Positions 8,220-17,332 of a DNA stretch of 44,553 nucleotides are shown piece by piece. Source of the stretch: an uncultured Brevundimonas sp. (GTDB taxonomy: Bacteria; Pseudomonadota; Alphaproteobacteria; Caulobacterales; Caulobacteraceae); assembly GCF_937870815.1 (NCBI RefSeq), contig NZ_CALMZS010000198.1, positions 1 through 44,553 of the forward strand, read 5' to 3'. The translations under genes were made by a program, and so were the position numbers. The stretch's first letter is position 1. Each line of letters begins with the position of its first letter. The notes below the pieces were generated by a model. It worked only from the letters and a program-made list of their open reading frames with translations. It was not told the DNA's origin and did no database searches.

Positions 8220-8411
8220 ACGGCCTCCGGGCCCGGCTTCAGGCCCGGGCGGAGCCGGAGTTCGCGAAGGCATGGGTCTGGCGCGGATGTCGTGGGGCAA
8301 CAGCGCGTCCATCACATAGAAGCCGTACCCCGCCAGTTCCCTGGCGACGCGGGCGATCTCGTCCTGTCGACGCCCTGAGAGGTCGGTCTCAATGTCCGTC
8401 GGCTTGATCAC
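8148..8411 (-). CDS. possible small protein, 87 residues, GTG start
   Basis: I do not recognise this protein. In its favour, the GTG at 8411 is preceded by a very good AGGAGG site six bases away, and the first 45 codons (MIKPTDIETDLSGRRQDEIARVAR and onward) have the codon bias of the neighbours and a plausible soluble helical content. Against it, the second half is Pro/Gly-rich and its 3' end overlaps mntP on the other strand by 72 bases, so the original reading frame may have been truncated or shifted. Either a small gene or a remnant is possible. Confidence 0.35.
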   Translation of the reverse strand: MIKPTDIETDLSGRRQDEIARVARELAGYGFYVMDALLPHDIRARPMPSRTPAPPGPEAGPGGRLGAEDAQVLEQDGQAERDEGETP

Positions 8412-8876
8412 GAAAGCCCTCCTGCCCGAGCATCGGAGAGACGCCGTCGGGGAGCTTGCCGCAACTCAACAAGCTGTCATCGTCGCGCCGTGGTGGAGCG
8501 CCGCAGACCTGTCAGGCCGAAGCACGGGCGCTCGGTCGACAGCCACACCCTTCGGGTCCACCGGGCCTTTCAATGAGCAGATCCGGGAGGGACGGCTCAG
8601 TGGGGAAGACAGGCCGCCGGTCCGGCGGGCGAGCGCGCGGTCGGCACCGGCAGCCTGGGCCGCGCGTTTTGAGGCGGGGATGACCTGTGCGGCACGAAGG
8701 ACCGGTCCCAGGCAAGACAAGGACGCGCGAGAGCGACAGGAAGTGGCGTTCCCCGAAGGCCGTGCCATCAGCCGCGCGATTGAGGAAAGAACCCAGGGCG
8801 GCCGGGCCTTTCGACGGGTCATTCGACGACGCGGGCGACGACGCGGGCGTGGGTAGCTCCCGATCGAAGATCCTGA
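8412..8876. other. about 465 bases without a convincing gene
   Basis: Open frames here give only Arg/Ala-rich translations typical of GC-rich non-coding DNA, with no ribosome-binding site or recognisable domain. It may be decayed sequence. Confidence 0.5.
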
Positions 8877-9377
8877 TCAGCGCCGGGTGTAGGCGGGTAG
8901 ATCGGGTGCCGTGGAGGGTGTGGGATTGCGTTCGAGGTCGGCGATGAGCGCGTCCATCTCGGCGATCTCGCGCTTTTGCGCCTCGATGATGCCGTCGGCG
9001 AGTTCGCGCACCCGCGGGTCGCGGATATGGGCGCGCTCGCTGGTCAGGATGGCGATCGAGTGATGCGGGATCATCGCGCGCATATAGTCGACGTCATTGA
9101 CCGTCTCCTGACTGCGGACGAGCCAGAGCGATCCGGCGAACACCAGGACGGCTCCGCCGATGATGGCCAGGTTCAGACGCTTGTCCGTGTACATCTTGAG
9201 CATGAACAGCAGCATGATGACGGCCATGACCGCGCCCATCACCAGCGCCATCCAGGCCCGGGTCTCGCTGAACCGGGCGTGGTCCAGCTGGTAGGTGTTC
9301 AGATACATCAATCCGAACATGACGAGTGTGGATGTCGCGATCATCGCGCCGAAGCGCAGATAGGTCTTGGCGTTCAT
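8877..9377 (-). CDS. DUF305 protein with membrane helices
   Basis: This 166-residue protein has three hydrophobic helices (about residues 10-27, 40-60 and 72-90) and then a periplasmic DUF305 domain. The domain keeps the canonical YMRAMIPHHSIAI motif and the following helix RVRELADGIIEAQKREIAEM. The two adjacent histidines are likely metal ligands. The start is placed at the ATG at 9377 because a GGAGG site lies 6 bases before it; a longer open frame to 9551 adds only unlikely sequence. Relatives often sit with copper-resistance genes. The biochemical role is not established. Confidence 0.87.
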   Translation of the reverse strand: MNAKTYLRFGAMIATSTLVMFGLMYLNTYQLDHARFSETRAWMALVMGAVMAVIMLLFMLKMYTDKRLNLAIIGGAVLVFAGSLWLVRSQETVNDVDYMRAMIPHHSIAILTSERAHIRDPRVRELADGIIEAQKREIAEMDALIADLERNPTPSTAPDLPAYTRR

Positions 9378-9584
9378 GATAAACCTCCGTTCCTTCAAGT
9401 CCGGCCGAAACGTGTCGTAAACTTCAGGGTTGCCGGGGTGAAAAAAGATCGGCCGGACGGACGAATTCAACGACCCTCGGTGAGGGAATTCGACCTCGAA
9501 GACGTAATGCACTTGTCGTTCCGGGCCGCGCTGAATCGCCAGGCCTGTCACGAGGGTGCACGAGGCGCACCCGGCGAAAGGGCG

Positions 9585-10709
9585 TCAGACGGTCCCGCAC
9601 GGGGGAGGTGTCCGGCCTTCGAAGCGTCGCCGGATCCAGCGGCGTCCAGGTTTTTCCACACCCAGATGCAGCGCGGCGGCGGCGGCGACGGTGACCACGA
9701 ACAGGGCCGCCAGTTCCAGGGGCGACATGTAGAAGCCGCTGTCGATCCCGCGAAGTTCCGAGGCGATGCCCTTGTAGGCCACCAGCAGCGGCATATGGAC
9801 CAGGTAGAGCGCGAAGGAGGCCTCGCCCGAGAAGACGGCCAGAGGTGAGGACAGGGGACCTTGTTCAGCAGCCTTGGCGAGCATGGACCAGGTCAGGATG
9901 ACCGGCGCGGCCAGGGCAACGACCAGCCGGTCGTCGAGACTGAACTGCATGGCCAGCAGAAGGCCCAGGGAGGCGATCACGCAAGCGGCGATGGCGATGG
10001 GGCGGGGCCAGTGCCATTGATGGCCCAGCCCATAGAGCGCCATTCCGATCAGGAACTCCGGAAGGATGCGCAGGATGCCCATGTTGTCCTCGGCACGCGG
10101 CAGCACCTTGCCGAACATCTGGCCATAGACGGCGTCGATCACGACGAAGCCGAGCGCGCCCAGAAAGAGCAGGGCCCAGGGTCGGGTCTTCAACTTCATC
10201 GCGATCAGCGCATAGGCAGGGAAGAGCAGATAGGCGAACCACTCGGCAGACAGGGACCAGGACGGGCCGCTCCAGTTGTAGCCGAGCAGGTTCGGGAACC
10301 AGGCCTGGACGAGCAGCAAGGTTTTGACGAACCCCTCGAGTGTGTAGGTGGTCGGATCGTACTGAACCCCGGCGGCGCGGGCGACGATCACCATGACCAG
10401 GACTCCGCCCAGCACCGCCAGGTGCAGGGGGTAGAGCCGGGCGATGCGGGCGACGATGAAGCGCCGGTAGCTGAAGGTTCCGGCTGCGAAGGACGGGCCG
10501 TAGACGTGCGCCAGGATGAACCCCGACAGCATGAAAAAGGCATCCACCGCCAGCCGGGACCGCTCGATGATCGGGCTGAAACCCAGGGCGGGATCCCACT
10601 GAAGCTGGTAGTGGAACAGGACCACGCCCACCGCCAGAAAGGCCCGCAGGCTGGTCAGGGCTCTCAGATCAGCGGGATAGCCGTCGCGCGTGGGCGTTAC
10701 GGACGTCAT
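9585..10709 (-). CDS. membrane acyltransferase, acyltransferase-3 (OafA/YrhL) family
   Basis: This 374-residue integral membrane protein has about ten hydrophobic helices. The N-terminus holds the family motif LTSLRAFLAVGVVLFHY, with the expected Arg and the catalytic His (H37), followed by DAFFMLSGFILAHVY. The family transfers acyl groups to sugars of lipopolysaccharide, exopolysaccharide or other glycans. The substrate here cannot be read from sequence. The short C-terminal end RRWIRRRF is positively charged and cytoplasmic. It is divergent from the AraC gene. Its link to metal resistance is unclear; surface acylation is one possibility, but this may simply be a passenger gene. Confidence 0.9.
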   Translation of the reverse strand: MTSVTPTRDGYPADLRALTSLRAFLAVGVVLFHYQLQWDPALGFSPIIERSRLAVDAFFMLSGFILAHVYGPSFAAGTFSYRRFIVARIARLYPLHLAVLGGVLVMVIVARAAGVQYDPTTYTLEGFVKTLLLVQAWFPNLLGYNWSGPSWSLSAEWFAYLLFPAYALIAMKLKTRPWALLFLGALGFVVIDAVYGQMFGKVLPRAEDNMGILRILPEFLIGMALYGLGHQWHWPRPIAIAACVIASLGLLLAMQFSLDDRLVVALAAPVILTWSMLAKAAEQGPLSSPLAVFSGEASFALYLVHMPLLVAYKGIASELRGIDSGFYMSPLELAALFVVTVAAAAALHLGVEKPGRRWIRRRFEGRTPPPCGTV

Positions 10710-10946
10710 GCGCGAAGGCCCCCAGGATCAGACGGGACACGAACGTCCGCCTAATTGATCTACGCATCGGTCGCGGAAAGCCCTCATGCCGGCGAGACTT
10801 TGGGACTCGTGCACTCTTCCTTGCCGTTGCGGACGCCCGCCCCGGTTCCGGTCAGTCGATGTCAGGATCCTTGCGGGTTTCTCTCCTGGGGGCGATGAAG
10901 CCTGTCGTCAGTGCCGGTGATCGGCTGACGGGAACCCCGAGAGCGT
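10710..10946. promoter_or_regulatory. divergent intergenic region, acyltransferase and AraC regulator
   Basis: These 237 bases must hold the outward promoters of both genes. I could not pick out convincing -35/-10 pairs or an operator. Confidence 0.4.
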
Positions 10947-11687
10947 ATGGCCTGGCCTTCATCGAGCACGGATCTGGCCTTGGGTGATGGCTGGGCCGCC
11001 TACACAGGGCCGCACGCGGATCACCTCGCCCATGCTCATGTCGCAACCCAGCTGGCCGTGGCGCGCTCAGGCTCTGTTCGGGTGGTTCTGGGCGAAAGTC
11101 GCGCCCTGAGCGGGCCGGCGCTCATCGTCGGGCCCGGTGTGCAGCACCGGATGACGGACGAGGGCGGGGCGGTCCTGCTGCTGTATCTTGAGACCCACAC
11201 ACCGCTTGCCTCCAGACTTCTGGAACTGATCGCCCCGGCGGATGCGGCCGTCGCGCCTCCCTCCGTGTCAGCGTTGCTGAGCCTTGAAGCCCCGCCGGAA
11301 AGGGTGGTCGCGGCCCTCAGGGAGGGGCTCGGGGTAGAAGAAGCGAGGCTGGATCCACGCCTTGAAGCGGCCTTGTTGAAGGCGTCCGAGGACTCGACGC
11401 CGGGCGCGATCGCCCGGGCCGCCGGCGCCGTCGGCCTGTCGCCTGCCCGCCTCAGGGTTCTGGCCCGGGCGCAAATGCAGGTTCCGCTCTCGCAATGGCT
11501 GCTTTGGCGAAAGCTGCAGAGGGCCGGTCAGGAGATGGCACGCGGGGCCGGGCTGGCCCAGGCGGCTGTCGCCGGCGGTTTCGCCGATCAGGCGCACCTC
11601 AGCCGTGTGACACGGCGCATGTTCGGTGTGACGCCCTTGCAGGCGTCCGGCGCGGTACGTTCTGAGGGCAATCGGTTCGTTCAATAG
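10947..11687 (+). CDS. AraC-family transcriptional regulator
   Basis: This 246-residue protein has an N-terminal cupin-like sensing region (about residues 15-95, with the HADHLAHAHVATQLAV segment and a GPGVQHRM turn) and a C-terminal double helix-turn-helix (about 145-235). The second helix-turn-helix, GLAQAAVAGGFADQAHLSRVTRRMFGVTP, is a clear AraC signature. The cupin histidines suggest a small ligand or metal, which is not identifiable. It lies between a divergent acyltransferase and a co-oriented sterol-desaturase-like gene 46 bases downstream, so either could be its target. Confidence 0.9.
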   Translation: MAWPSSSTDLALGDGWAAYTGPHADHLAHAHVATQLAVARSGSVRVVLGESRALSGPALIVGPGVQHRMTDEGGAVLLLYLETHTPLASRLLELIAPADAAVAPPSVSALLSLEAPPERVVAALREGLGVEEARLDPRLEAALLKASEDSTPGAIARAAGAVGLSPARLRVLARAQMQVPLSQWLLWRKLQRAGQEMARGAGLAQAAVAGGFADQAHLSRVTRRMFGVTPLQASGAVRSEGNRFVQ

Positions 11688-11733
11688 ATCCCCCTCAAGG
11701 CGGTGCAGGATTGAGGCTCAATGGAGCCTTCCG

Positions 11734-12585
11734 ATGCCTCTGATCAGGATCCTCATCCGTGTCGCCTATGCGCCCGTGTTCTTCGTGGGCTTTCTGTGGT
11801 CCGCCGTGATCCTCGGCGACAGTGGCGCGCCGCTGTGGGGTCTGCCGATCCTGCTGGGCATGGCGCTGGCCGTCTCCTTCGTGGCCGAGAGGGTGGTTCC
11901 CTATGAGCGGGCCTGGAACCGTTCGCACGGCGACGACGGACGCGACCTGCTGCACGCGGTGATCAATGAAACATCGATCTTCCTGTCGGTGCTGGCCGTG
12001 CCGCTCGTTGCCGGTCTGATTCCGGATTCCGGTGCCTGGCCGGACGACTGGCCGCTGTTGTGGCAACTGGGAGCCGCGATCCTGGTGGCGGATCTGGGTA
12101 TCACCCTGGCCCACTACGCCAGCCACCGCATCGCGGCCCTGTGGCGGCTGCACGCCGTGCATCACGCCGTCAAGCGCATGTATGGATTCAACGGCTTGCT
12201 GAAGCATCCCCTCCATCAAGCGATCGAGCTGACAGCGGGTGTTGCGCCTCTGGTGCTCATGGGGATGCCCCAGAACATCGCCTGGCTGCTGGCCTTCGCC
12301 GTGGCGATCCAACTCATCCTGCAGCATTCCAACGTCGACATGAAGATCGGACCGTTGGTCTACATCTGGGCCGTGGCACCCGCTCACCGCCACCACCATC
12401 TGGCGTCACAGACTGACGGTGACGTCAATTTCGGACTGTTCACCAGCCTGTGGGATCATCTGCTGGGCACATTCCGATCCGGCGCGGACACGCCCCGGGC
12501 CGGCGAAATTGGCGTGTTCGGTCGACCGGACTATCCGAAGGGATATCTCCTCCAGCTCATGGAGCCGTTCCGGCGACGTGCCTGA
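11734..12585 (+). CDS. sterol desaturase/fatty acid hydroxylase family membrane enzyme
   Basis: This 283-residue membrane protein belongs to the di-iron fatty acid hydroxylase superfamily, which hydroxylates or desaturates lipids using oxygen. The three histidine clusters that bind the two irons are present: HYASH, HAVHH and HRHHH, with an extra histidine in LKHPLHQ. Four or five hydrophobic helices surround them. The substrate is unknown; relatives act on carotenoids, sterols, ornithine lipids and fatty acids. The gene is 46 bases after the AraC regulator and convergent with csoR, with 17 bases between the two. It may modify membrane lipids, but no role in metal tolerance can be shown. Confidence 0.9.
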   Translation: MPLIRILIRVAYAPVFFVGFLWSAVILGDSGAPLWGLPILLGMALAVSFVAERVVPYERAWNRSHGDDGRDLLHAVINETSIFLSVLAVPLVAGLIPDSGAWPDDWPLLWQLGAAILVADLGITLAHYASHRIAALWRLHAVHHAVKRMYGFNGLLKHPLHQAIELTAGVAPLVLMGMPQNIAWLLAFAVAIQLILQHSNVDMKIGPLVYIWAVAPAHRHHHLASQTDGDVNFGLFTSLWDHLLGTFRSGADTPRAGEIGVFGRPDYPKGYLLQLMEPFRRRA

Positions 12586-12602
12586 CCCGACTTCTCTCGG
12601 CG

Positions 12603-12878
12603 CTAACGGCTGGCGCGGCCGAGCAGGTCGATCAACTCCGCGGCCTTGGCCTTGCGGTCGACCGGGTCCTCGCCGGTCATTGCCCCCATGACGCAGTGGT
12701 CGAGATGGTCCTTCAACACCTCGCTCTCGACGCGCGAAAGGGCCGCACGCACGGCCTGGAGCTGGGTCAGGACGTCGACGCAGTAGCGGTCGTCCTCGAC
12801 CATCCGGCCGATGCCGCGCACCTGGCCTTCGATCCGGTTCAGGCGGTTGATGACCTTGGGTTTCGTCGCGGCTTGCAT
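12603..12878 (-). CDS. csoR: CsoR copper-sensing repressor
   Basis: This 91-residue repressor of the CsoR family releases DNA when Cu(I) binds. The ligands are C33, H58 and C62, with the same 25 and 4 residue spacing as C36, H61 and C65 in Mycobacterium tuberculosis CsoR. The start is the ATG at 12878. A much longer frame extends upstream, but it crosses the operator region and into copA, and its extra residues resemble nothing. It is divergent from copA, with the palindromic boxes at 12904-12947 between them. Expected behaviour: repression of copA and of itself until copper accumulates. Confidence 0.95.
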   Translation of the reverse strand: MQAATKPKVINRLNRIEGQVRGIGRMVEDDRYCVDVLTQLQAVRAALSRVESEVLKDHLDHCVMGAMTGEDPVDRKAKAAELIDLLGRASR

Positions 12879-12903
12879 TCCGTTCCTCGCGCTGCGGACT
12901 TGA

Positions 12904-12921
12904 TATACCCCAAGGCGGTAT
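12904..12921. promoter_or_regulatory. second, imperfect CsoR-like box
   Basis: TATACCCCAAGGCGGTAT contains ATACC and GGTAT arms, like the main box nearby but with a less symmetric centre. It sits closer to csoR and could mediate autoregulation. Confidence 0.55.
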
Positions 12922-12928
12922 CTTGCGG

Positions 12929-12947
12929 TATACCCCCATAGGGTATA
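12929..12947. promoter_or_regulatory. CsoR operator between csoR and copA
   Basis: The site TATACCCCCATAGGGTATA is a nearly perfect palindrome of the ATACCC/GGGTAT type bound by CsoR proteins. Its right arm overlaps the copA -10-like hexamer TATAAA (12944-12949), so repressor binding would block polymerase. Confidence 0.8.
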
Positions 12948-12977
12948 AATACGCTTCAGGAGACAAGGAGCGAGATC

Positions 12978-15338
12978 ATGTCCACGACGCCGCAGTCCCA
13001 ACCCCAGGCCGCCGGCCACGGCTGTTGTTCCAGCAAGGCCGATGGCGGCGGTGCCAAGGCGATCGATCCCGTATGCGGCATGACGGTGGATATGGCTTCC
13101 GCCTCCCATCAAGCGCGCCACCACGGCGAGGACTATTTCTTCTGTTCCGCCGGCTGCCAGACCAAATTCGTGGCCGAGCCGGATAAATACCTTGGCGACC
13201 GGCCTGACCCCGAACCCGTCGTTCCCGGGGCGATCTACACCTGTCCCATGCATCCGCAGATCCGTCAGGAGGGCCCCGGGTCGTGCCCGATCTGCGGCAT
13301 GGCGCTGGAACCCGAGACGGTCACGGCCGAAGCCCCGGTCAACCACGAGCTGATCGACTTTACCCGACGTTTCTGGGTCGGCTTGGTGCTGACCCTGCCG
13401 GTCTTCGCTCTCGAGATGGGCGGGCATCTGACGGGTCTGATGATGCGGATCCCGGGGCAGACCTCGAACTGGATCCAGTTCGCCCTGGCCACGCCGGTGG
13501 TGCTGTGGGCCGGCTGGCCCTTTTTCGAGCGCGGCTGGGCGTCGCTGCGCAACCGCAGCCTCAACATGTTCACCCTGATTGCCATCGGCGTGGGCGCGGC
13601 CTGGATCTACAGCGTGGTCGCCGTCCTGGCACCGGGACTGTTTCCCGAGGCGGTGCGGCGCATGGACGGCAGCGCACCGGTCTATTTCGAGGCGGCCGCG
13701 GTCATTACCGTCCTGGTGCTGATCGGCCAGATCCTCGAACTGCGGGCGCGCGAACAGACGTCCGGTGCGATCCGGGCCTTGCTGGACCTGACCCCCAAGA
13801 CCGCACGCCGCGTCCGCGACGACGGCACCGATGAGGACGTCACCCTGGACCTCGTCGCCGTCGGCGACCGCCTGCGGGTGCGGCCGGGCGAACAGGTGCC
13901 CGTCGACGGCGAGATTCTCGACGGCCGGGTCTCGATCGATGAATCCATGGTCACCGGGGAATCCATGCCCGTGACCAAGGAGCCGGGGGCCAGCGTCGTC
14001 GGCGGGTCGCTGAACAGGACCGGCTCATTCGTGATGCGGGCCGACAAGGTCGGGGCTGACACCCTGTTGTCGCGGATCGTCCAGATGGTGGCCCAGGCCC
14101 AGCGCAGTCGTGCGCCGATCCAGAGGCTGGCCGACACGGTCTCGGGCTGGTTCGTGCCGATGGTGATCGCCACAGCCGTCCTTGCGGGTATCGTCTGGGC
14201 TGTATTCGGGCCCGAACCGCGCCTGACCTATGCCCTGATCGCGGGCGTGTCGGTGCTGATCATCGCCTGTCCCTGTGCCCTCGGCCTGGCCACGCCGATC
14301 TCGATCATGGTCGGGGTGGGGCGCGGGGCCCACGCCGGGGTGCTGATCAAGAACGCCGAGGCGCTGGAGCGTTTCGAGAAGGTCGACACCCTGGTGCTCG
14401 ACAAGACCGGCACCCTGACCGAAGGGCGGCCGTCGGTTACGGCGATCCGGCCCGCCGCCGGCTTTGACGAGGCCGAACTGTTGCGGCTGTCCGCCAGTCT
14501 GGAGCGGGGCAGCGAACACCCCCTGGCCGACGCTGTCGTCCGCGCGGCGACCGATCGCGACCTCGTCCTCTCGGAGGCGTCGGAGTTCGACAGCCCGGTC
14601 GGGCGTGGCGTCACCGGTGTGGTCGACGGCCGCCGTGTGGCGTTGGGCAACGGCCGCTATCTCAAAGAGATCGGCGTCGATGTTGGGCCCATGGAGGCGG
14701 AGGCCGAGAGTCTGCGCCAGGACGGTGCCACCGCCATCTTCGTCACCGTGGATGGCCGGGCGGCGGGCGTGCTGGGCATCGCCGATCCGGTCAAGGCCAC
14801 GACCGCCGACGCCATCCGTGATCTGAAGGCGGCGGGGCTGCGGCTGGTGATGATGACCGGCGACAACCGGACCACGGCCGAGGCCGTGGCGGCGCGGCTA
14901 GGCATTGACGATGTCCAGGCCGAGGTCCTCCCCCAGGACAAGGCGGCCGTGGTTGAGCGACTACGCGCCGAGGGCCGGATCGTGGCCATGGCCGGCGACG
15001 GGGTCAACGATGCGCCGGCGCTGGCGGCGGCCGACGTCGGCGTGGCCATGGGCGCGGGCTCCGATGTGGCTATCGAGAGCGCCGGCGTCACCCTGTTGGG
15101 CGGCGACCTTCAGGGCATCGTGCGGGCCCGACGCCTGTCGAAGGCGGTGATGGCCAACATCCGCCAGAACCTGGTGTTCGCCTTTGGCTACAACGCGCTC
15201 GGTATCCCCGTCGCGGCGGGTCTTCTGTATCCGACCTTCGGCCTGCTTCTGACCCCTGCGCTGGCCGCCCTGGCCATGTCCCTGTCGTCGGTCAGCGTGA
15301 TCGCTAATGCGCTGCGGCTGCGGACGGTTGGATTGTGA
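12978..15338 (+). CDS. copA: CopA Cu(I)-exporting P1B-1 ATPase with YHS domain
   Basis: This 786-residue ATPase pumps Cu(I) from the cytoplasm to the periplasm. The N-terminus has no HMA domain. Instead it carries a YHS domain (DPVCGMTVD, then the CSAGC cysteine pair) and a short heavy-metal binding motif (YTCPMHPQI, then CPICGMAL). The membrane metal site is CPC (C431-P432-C433), the P1B-1 Cu/Ag signature. The phosphorylated Asp is D475 in [12 protein letters not shown], the actuator has TGES, and the hinge [10 protein letters not shown] is intact. Eight helices are expected. The gene lies behind the CsoR operator, and the multicopper oxidase follows 206 bases later behind its own promoter. 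YHS-type CopA proteins are common in alphaproteobacterial copper islands. Confidence 0.96.
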   Translation: MSTTPQSQPQAAGHGCCSSKADGGGAKAIDPVCGMTVDMASASHQARHHGEDYFFCSAGCQTKFVAEPDKYLGDRPDPEPVVPGAIYTCPMHPQIRQEGPGSCPICGMALEPETVTAEAPVNHELIDFTRRFWVGLVLTLPVFALEMGGHLTGLMMRIPGQTSNWIQFALATPVVLWAGWPFFERGWASLRNRSLNMFTLIAIGVGAAWIYSVVAVLAPGLFPEAVRRMDGSAPVYFEAAAVITVLVLIGQILELRAREQTSGAIRALLDLTPKTARRVRDDGTDEDVTLDLVAVGDRLRVRPGEQVPVDGEILDGRVSIDESMVTGESMPVTKEPGASVVGGSLNRTGSFVMRADKVGADTLLSRIVQMVAQAQRSRAPIQRLADTVSGWFVPMVIATAVLAGIVWAVFGPEPRLTYALIAGVSVLIIACPCALGLATPISIMVGVGRGAHAGVLIKNAEALERFEKVDTLVLDKTGTLTEGRPSVTAIRPAAGFDEAELLRLSASLERGSEHPLADAVVRAATDRDLVLSEASEFDSPVGRGVTGVVDGRRVALGNGRYLKEIGVDVGPMEAEAESLRQDGATAIFVTVDGRAAGVLGIADPVKATTADAIRDLKAAGLRLVMMTGDNRTTAEAVAARLGIDDVQAEVLPQDKAAVVERLRAEGRIVAMAGDGVNDAPALAAADVGVAMGAGSDVAIESAGVTLLGGDLQGIVRARRLSKAVMANIRQNLVFAFGYNALGIPVAAGLLYPTFGLLLTPALAALAMSLSSVSVIANALRLRTVGL

Positions 15339-15455
15339 GACCGGGAACCGCGAGAGGGCGCAACCGAATGGCGGCTCCTGCGGAATACTTCCGAGGCCCT
15401 CTTTGACGCGGGTGCTCCCGTGAAAGGATTTCTTTTTTATTGCGTCAGCTTGCCG

Positions 15456-15482
15456 CGAGGGATCGGGGCGTGGGCTGCGTAG
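15456..15482 (+). promoter_or_regulatory. candidate ECF promoter (CGAGG-N17-CGTAG) for pcoA
   Basis: CGAGG (15456-15460) and CGTAG (15478-15482) are separated by 17 bases. The same two boxes with the same spacing occur before three other transcription units here, including the sigma factor locus. Transcription would start near 15490, 55 bases before the ATG. Confidence 0.65.
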
Positions 15483-15492
15483 AACCTTAGAG

Positions 15493-15521
15493 GTCGCCGC
15501 CGCCGCTTGCGGCGAGGCGAC
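15493..15521 (+). other. hairpin in the pcoA leader
   Basis: GTCGCC (15493-15498) pairs with GGCGAC (15516-15521), and CGCCG (15501-15505) with CGGCG (15510-15514) around a CTTG loop, with a small internal bulge. It lies at the predicted 5' end of the mRNA, so it could stabilise the message. Confidence 0.5.
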
Positions 15522-15544
15522 TGGACGCATTTCAGGAGTAGCCA

Positions 15545-17332
15545 ATGAAGCTCGATCGTCGAGGACTGCTGCGTGGCGCGGTCGCGGGAGGCGGACTTCT
15601 GGGTCTTCAGGGGCTTATGCCCGCCTGGGCCCAGACAGGTTCGGCCGGACTGCGCGCCGACTTGCCGACCCTGACCGGTCCCAACATCGATCTGACGATA
15701 GGCCAGTCTCCGTTCACGGTCGGCGGCCGGACCGCGACCGCGACGACCATCAACGGTGTGTTACCCGCGCCGTTGCTGCGTCTGCGCGAGGGCCAGAACG
15801 TCCGACTGGCGGTGCAAAATCAGTTGGACGAGGATACCTCGATCCATTGGCATGGGCTGCTGCTGCCGTTCCAGATGGATGGCGTGCCGGGCATCAGCTT
15901 TCCCGGCATCAAGCCGCGCGAGACCTTCGTCTATGAGTTCCCGGTCCGGCAGTCGGGCACCTTCTGGTACCACAGCCATTCGGGCCTGCAGGAGGCGCTG
16001 GGGCACTACGGTCCGATCGTCATCGACCCGGCGGGCGCCGATCCGGTCGGCTATGACCGCGAACATGTGCTGGTCCTGTCGGACTGGAGCTTCATGCATC
16101 CGCACGAAATCCTCGAGAAGCTGAAGAAGAGCCCGGGCTATTTCAACCGCCAGAGAACCACTCTTGCCGGGCTGCTGGACGGCAGCGACCGGATGAGTCT
16201 GGAGGAGCGCAGGGCGTGGGGCAGGATGCGGATGGACCCGCGTGACATCCTCGATGTGAGCGGCACCACCTACACCTATCTGATCAACGGCCACGGCCCG
16301 CAGGAGAACTGGACCGGCCTGTTCCGGCCCGGCGAGCGGGTGCGGCTGCGCGTCATCAACGCCTCTGCCATGTCGATCTTCAACGTCCGCATTCCCGGCC
16401 TGGCCATGACCGTGGTGCAGGCCGACGGCGAGAACGTCCGCCCGGTCGAGACCGACGAGTTCCAGATCTCGGTCGCCGAGACCTATGACGTCATCGTCCG
16501 CCCGACCGAGGATCGCGCCTACACCATCGTCTCCGAAGCCATCGACCGTTCCGGCATGGGTCGCGCCACCCTCGCGCCCCGGATGGGCATGACGGCCGAG
16601 GTGCCGCCGCTGCGTGAGGTGCCCAATCTGACCATGAAGGACATGGGCATGGGCGGAATGGGCGGCATGGATCATGGAGCCATGCCGGGAATGGCACCCA
16701 CCGCCCCCATGGCAGGAATGGCCCCTGATGCTGCTGCGGGCGGCGCGGCGACGGGAGGCATGTCCGGCATGAATATGCGGGATCCCGAGAACGCCCCTCC
16801 TGACATGCGGGTCGGGGTCGGGGTCGATGCCATTGCAATGACGCCGGTCAACCGACTGGGCGAGCGCCCGATCGGCCTGACCGAGGTCGACCACCGAGTA
16901 CTGGTCTATACCGACCTCGTGGCGCTGCAGCCGAACAAGGATCGGCGGCCGCCCAGTCGCAGCATGGAAATCCACCTGACCGGTAATATGGAACGGTTCA
17001 TGTGGAGCTTCGATGGCGAGAAATTCAGCGAGGGGGTGGAGCCGTTCCGCTTCGAGTTGAATGAACGCGTGCGGGTCACCCTGGTCAATGACTCGATGAT
17101 GGCCCACCCGATCCACCTGCACGGCCATTTCTTCGAACTGGTCACGGGCGGTCCGGCCGGGCACCAGCCGCTGAAGCACACGGTCAATGTCGCGCCGGGC
17201 GGCAAGGTCACCTTCGACCTGACCGCCGACAACCCCGGCGACTGGGCCTTCCACTGCCATCTGCTGATGCACATGCACGCGGGAATGTTCAACGTCGTCA
17301 CTGTCCGACCCCTGGAAGGAGCCGCCGCATGA
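15545..17332 (+). CDS. pcoA: PcoA/CopA multicopper oxidase
   Basis: This 595-residue periplasmic multicopper oxidase is of the PcoA type, thought to oxidise Cu(I) to the less toxic Cu(II). It begins with a twin-arginine signal (DRRGLLRGA, hydrophobic stretch, AWA) so it should be exported folded. Three cupredoxin domains hold the copper ligands: HWHG and WYHSH in the first, HPIHLHGHFF and HCHLLMHMHAGM in the last. A Met/His-rich region (about residues 355-420, with GMGGMGGMDHGAMPGM and MSGMNM) resembles the copper-binding loops of PcoA and CopA. A good AGGAG site precedes the ATG. It overlaps copB by 4 bases. This is the resistance oxidase, not the P-type ATPase that shares the name CopA. Confidence 0.96.
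   Translation: MKLDRRGLLRGAVAGGGLLGLQGLMPAWAQTGSAGLRADLPTLTGPNIDLTIGQSPFTVGGRTATATTINGVLPAPLLRLREGQNVRLAVQNQLDEDTSIHWHGLLLPFQMDGVPGISFPGIKPRETFVYEFPVRQSGTFWYHSHSGLQEALGHYGPIVIDPAGADPVGYDREHVLVLSDWSFMHPHEILEKLKKSPGYFNRQRTTLAGLLDGSDRMSLEERRAWGRMRMDPRDILDVSGTTYTYLINGHGPQENWTGLFRPGERVRLRVINASAMSIFNVRIPGLAMTVVQADGENVRPVETDEFQISVAETYDVIVRPTEDRAYTIVSEAIDRSGMGRATLAPRMGMTAEVPPLREVPNLTMKDMGMGGMGGMDHGAMPGMAPTAPMAGMAPDAAAGGAATGGMSGMNMRDPENAPPDMRVGVGVDAIAMTPVNRLGERPIGLTEVDHRVLVYTDLVALQPNKDRRPPSRSMEIHLTGNMERFMWSFDGEKFSEGVEPFRFELNERVRVTLVNDSMMAHPIHLHGHFFELVTGGPAGHQPLKHTVNVAPGGKVTFDLTADNPGDWAFHCHLLMHMHAGMFNVVTVRPLEGAAA

Noticed and set aside
8221..8260. GC-rich hairpin after mntP
   Set aside because: Stable pairing is possible, but no U-tract follows and the arms have mismatches, so I do not call a terminator.
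8877..9551. 224-residue version of the DUF305 protein
   Set aside because: The added N-terminus has no homology or good start. The ATG at 9377 has a GGAGG site and gives a normal first helix.
12603..13427. extended 274-residue version of csoR
   Set aside because: The extension crosses the CsoR boxes and the start of copA. The CsoR family length and fold fit the ATG at 12878.
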